Origin: Idiomarina sp.
Lineage (GTDB): Bacteria; Pseudomonadota; Gammaproteobacteria; Enterobacterales; Alteromonadaceae
Direction: 5' to 3'
NCBI GenBank assembly: GCA_022565355.1
Contig: JAIUMU010000002.1
Location: forward strand, 496,001 to 560,000
Length of the DNA stretch: 64,000 bases
Of this stretch, positions 62,065 to 64,000 are shown one piece after another. How positions within the stretch are numbered: the stretch's first letter is position 1; every line of letters begins with the position of its first letter. A program made the position numbers and the translations under genes. A model generated the notes under the pieces. The model ran no database searches, was not told where the DNA came from, and saw only the letters and a list, made by a program, of their open reading frames with translations.

Positions 62065-64000
62065 GGATCGGGAAAATCACTTCAGTAAATTTTAACCAGT
62101 TTAGAGTGAAAATATCTTCAGAGATAAGAGGAAACTCTGTCAATGTTTCTGGTACTGTGTATTACTTCGGTAATATCGGAAGTTATTTAAAGACAGTTAA
62201 TTCAGTAGGTGAGCATTTAATTTGTGAAGTTATGTCAATTTTTGATAGCGATAACAGTTTAGGCTCAGCTGCTTATGATTTTGACAGTAATCGTGAACTA
62301 CTCTTGAAGCCTATAGGTACAATCACGAGAGATAATAGATTTAACCTTGGAGTTGGTATCTTCCCCGGAATATATAGTGAAGTAACCGTCGTCACTTTCG
62401 ATGATATGGAACTAATTCTTCATACCGGGAAAGATAAAGAGCTAAGCAAAACGATTCACCAAAGCTTTTTCCTCGGTGAGAGTAAAAACCTAATTAACTA
62501 CCCGATTAATATTTCGATAAACTCGTTTTTTAATATTCATTCGGCGGTGCTTGGCAACTCTGGTAGTGGAAAATCAAATACGATAGCTCATATCATCCAA
62601 GAAATTCACAAGAAAAAAGATAACTCTGCTATTGGTTCGCGAATACTAATTTTTGACGTCAACGGCGAATATAAAAATGCTTTTACAGGACACGAGATCA
62701 GCCCGTTTCTAAAGGTAAGGTTATTAAAACCAAATATTGAGACAGTTGAAGACGGCGTAGAACCATTTTACCTTCCGCACTTTCTTATGAATATTGACGA
62801 ATGGAGTTCGTTCCTAATGGCTACGGATGCCACCCAGCGGCCCTTCTGGGATAAGGTGCTTCAGGAAAGTTATAAGTTTTATATGATCGCGACCCATGAG
62901 GGAGCTAGCAGACAAAAGCTAATAAACTACCTTAGATTTAAGATCTGTAATCTAATCCACATACTGCAAGCACAAGGCGACAGTGATACGGCAATTATTA
63001 CTACCGCACAAGGAATAATTTATGGATTTTTAACGCTTATACAAATGGATACGAATCTTCACCGCGCATGTAATCAAGAGGGAGTGTTAAAGGATATAGA
63101 AGACTTGTATGCGAGTTGCACCATTAATTATGGTAGAAATGAAGGCAAGTTAATGAGTGCGGTACAGTTAGTTGAAAACAAGATTAATAACAATTCTCTG
63201 CGAGAAGTTATAGACTATAGAGCATCTGGCGAAGAGTATTTCGACTACCGATTTTTGAAGCAGGCAGCGAATCTTACCTTATTAGAAGAGGATGCTAGAG
63301 GTAATGGTCGGATAAGAGAATACACGTCTACGATGATGACACGATTAGATTTTTTCTTGGACAACCCCGATTGTGCTTTCATGAGACAGTCGCCCAACGG
63401 AACGACAAATATTGACCAGTACCTTGATTGGTTATGGCAGCCTAATAGCATAGTGCCATTACAAACTAACATGCTGATTATCGACACTAGCGAGCTATCA
63501 AAGGATGCATTAGAAACATTAACCTCTGTAACCTCAAGGCTTAACTTTACGTCAAGAAGGAAACTCAAAGGCTCAGCAAGGCGAGAGAAGCCAATACATC
63601 TAGTGCTAGATGAGGCTCATCGCTATATCAAGAAGGATTCAAAGTATTTACTTCGTGAAAATATATTCGAGCAGATTGCCCGTGAGGGCAGAAAGTACGC
63701 ATTGTACTTATTGGTATCATCGCAACGCCCCTCAGAATTGTCTGAAACTGTTTTATCGCAATGCTCAAACTTCATAGTCCATCGAATACAAAATGAAGTA
63801 GATATGAAGTACGTATACGCCATTCTTCCTTACTTTTCAGATGATTTTGCTAACAAAATCAAGCAATCTGTTCCCGGAGAAGCTCTAATATTTGGTAACT
63901 GTGTTTCAATGCCACTTCATGTGCGAGTAAAACAAGCGTCCCCTGAACCTAATAGTGAGAACTGCAAAGTTCATGAAGAATGGTTTAAGCCATTTCCGCC
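62061..64000 (+). CDS. HerA/DUF87-type ATPase, truncated by window end
   Basis: ATG at 62061 overlaps SIR2 stop (ATGA); MRIGKITSVNFNQFRVKI..., Walker A VLGNSGSGKSNT, RILIFDVNGEYKNAF, HLVLDEAHRYI, LYLLVSSQRPSELSETVLSQC; absent from ORF track because it has no stop in window. Confidence 0.9.
   Translation, partial: MRIGKITSVNFNQFRVKISSEIRGNSVNVSGTVYYFGNIGSYLKTVNSVGEHLICEVMSIFDSDNSLGSAAYDFDSNRELLLKPIGTITRDNRFNLGVGIFPGIYSEVTVVTFDDMELILHTGKDKELSKTIHQSFFLGESKNLINYPINISINSFFNIHSAVLGNSGSGKSNTIAHIIQEIHKKKDNSAIGSRILIFDVNGEYKNAFTGHEISPFLKVRLLKPNIETVEDGVEPFYLPHFLMNIDEWSSFLMATDATQRPFWDKVLQESYKFYMIATHEGASRQKLINYLRFKICNLIHILQAQGDSDTAIITTAQGIIYGFLTLIQMDTNLHRACNQEGVLKDIEDLYASCTINYGRNEGKLMSAVQLVENKINNNSLREVIDYRASGEEYFDYRFLKQAANLTLLEEDARGNGRIREYTSTMMTRLDFFLDNPDCAFMRQSPNGTTNIDQYLDWLWQPNSIVPLQTNMLIIDTSELSKDALETLTSVTSRLNFTSRRKLKGSARREKPIHLVLDEAHRYIKKDSKYLLRENIFEQIAREGRKYALYLLVSSQRPSELSETVLSQCSNFIVHRIQNEVDMKYVYAILPYFSDDFANKIKQSVPGEALIFGNCVSMPLHVRVKQASPEPNSENCKVHEEWFKPFP

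Overview
The window looks like a gammaproteobacterial chromosome segment. The gene order msh-mreBCD-maf-rng-yhdP-tldD and protein resemblance by eye suggest an Alteromonadales/Idiomarinaceae-like host; this is inference. From 1 to about 56 kb it is mostly core genome: rapZ 3' end, npr/HPr, pmbA, yjgA, tldD, nitrilase, yhdP, rng, maf, mreDCB, an MSHA type IV pilus locus in two separated and oppositely oriented blocks, a phosphatase/TonB cassette between those blocks, pyrC, macAB, tdk, adenosine deaminase, a GGDEF/EAL protein and a succinate-semialdehyde dehydrogenase. From about 56 kb to the end it becomes AT-richer and defence-like. That part holds a trypsin-like protease plus PD-(D/E)XK-like nuclease pair, two small unknown ORFs, a 43-bp x 7 tandem array in which each unit folds into a hairpin, an intrinsic-terminator-like hairpin, an Abi/HEPN protein with a Phd/YefM-like C-terminal tail, and a SIR2 + HerA-type ATPase pair. 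The HerA ORF runs off the window and is missing from the ORF track. The best candidate for an undescribed system is the hairpin array + terminator + HEPN-Phd gene (59.18-60.75 kb), whose layout recalls RNA-antitoxin toxin systems. Other observations: a ParD gene fused in frame to a ParE remnant, an MBL hydrolase split from its signal peptide by an in-frame stop, a frameshifted MshA-like pilin, and a long hairpin with a T-tract overlapping the pyrC Shine-Dalgarno. All family calls come from reading motifs by eye; no database search was run.
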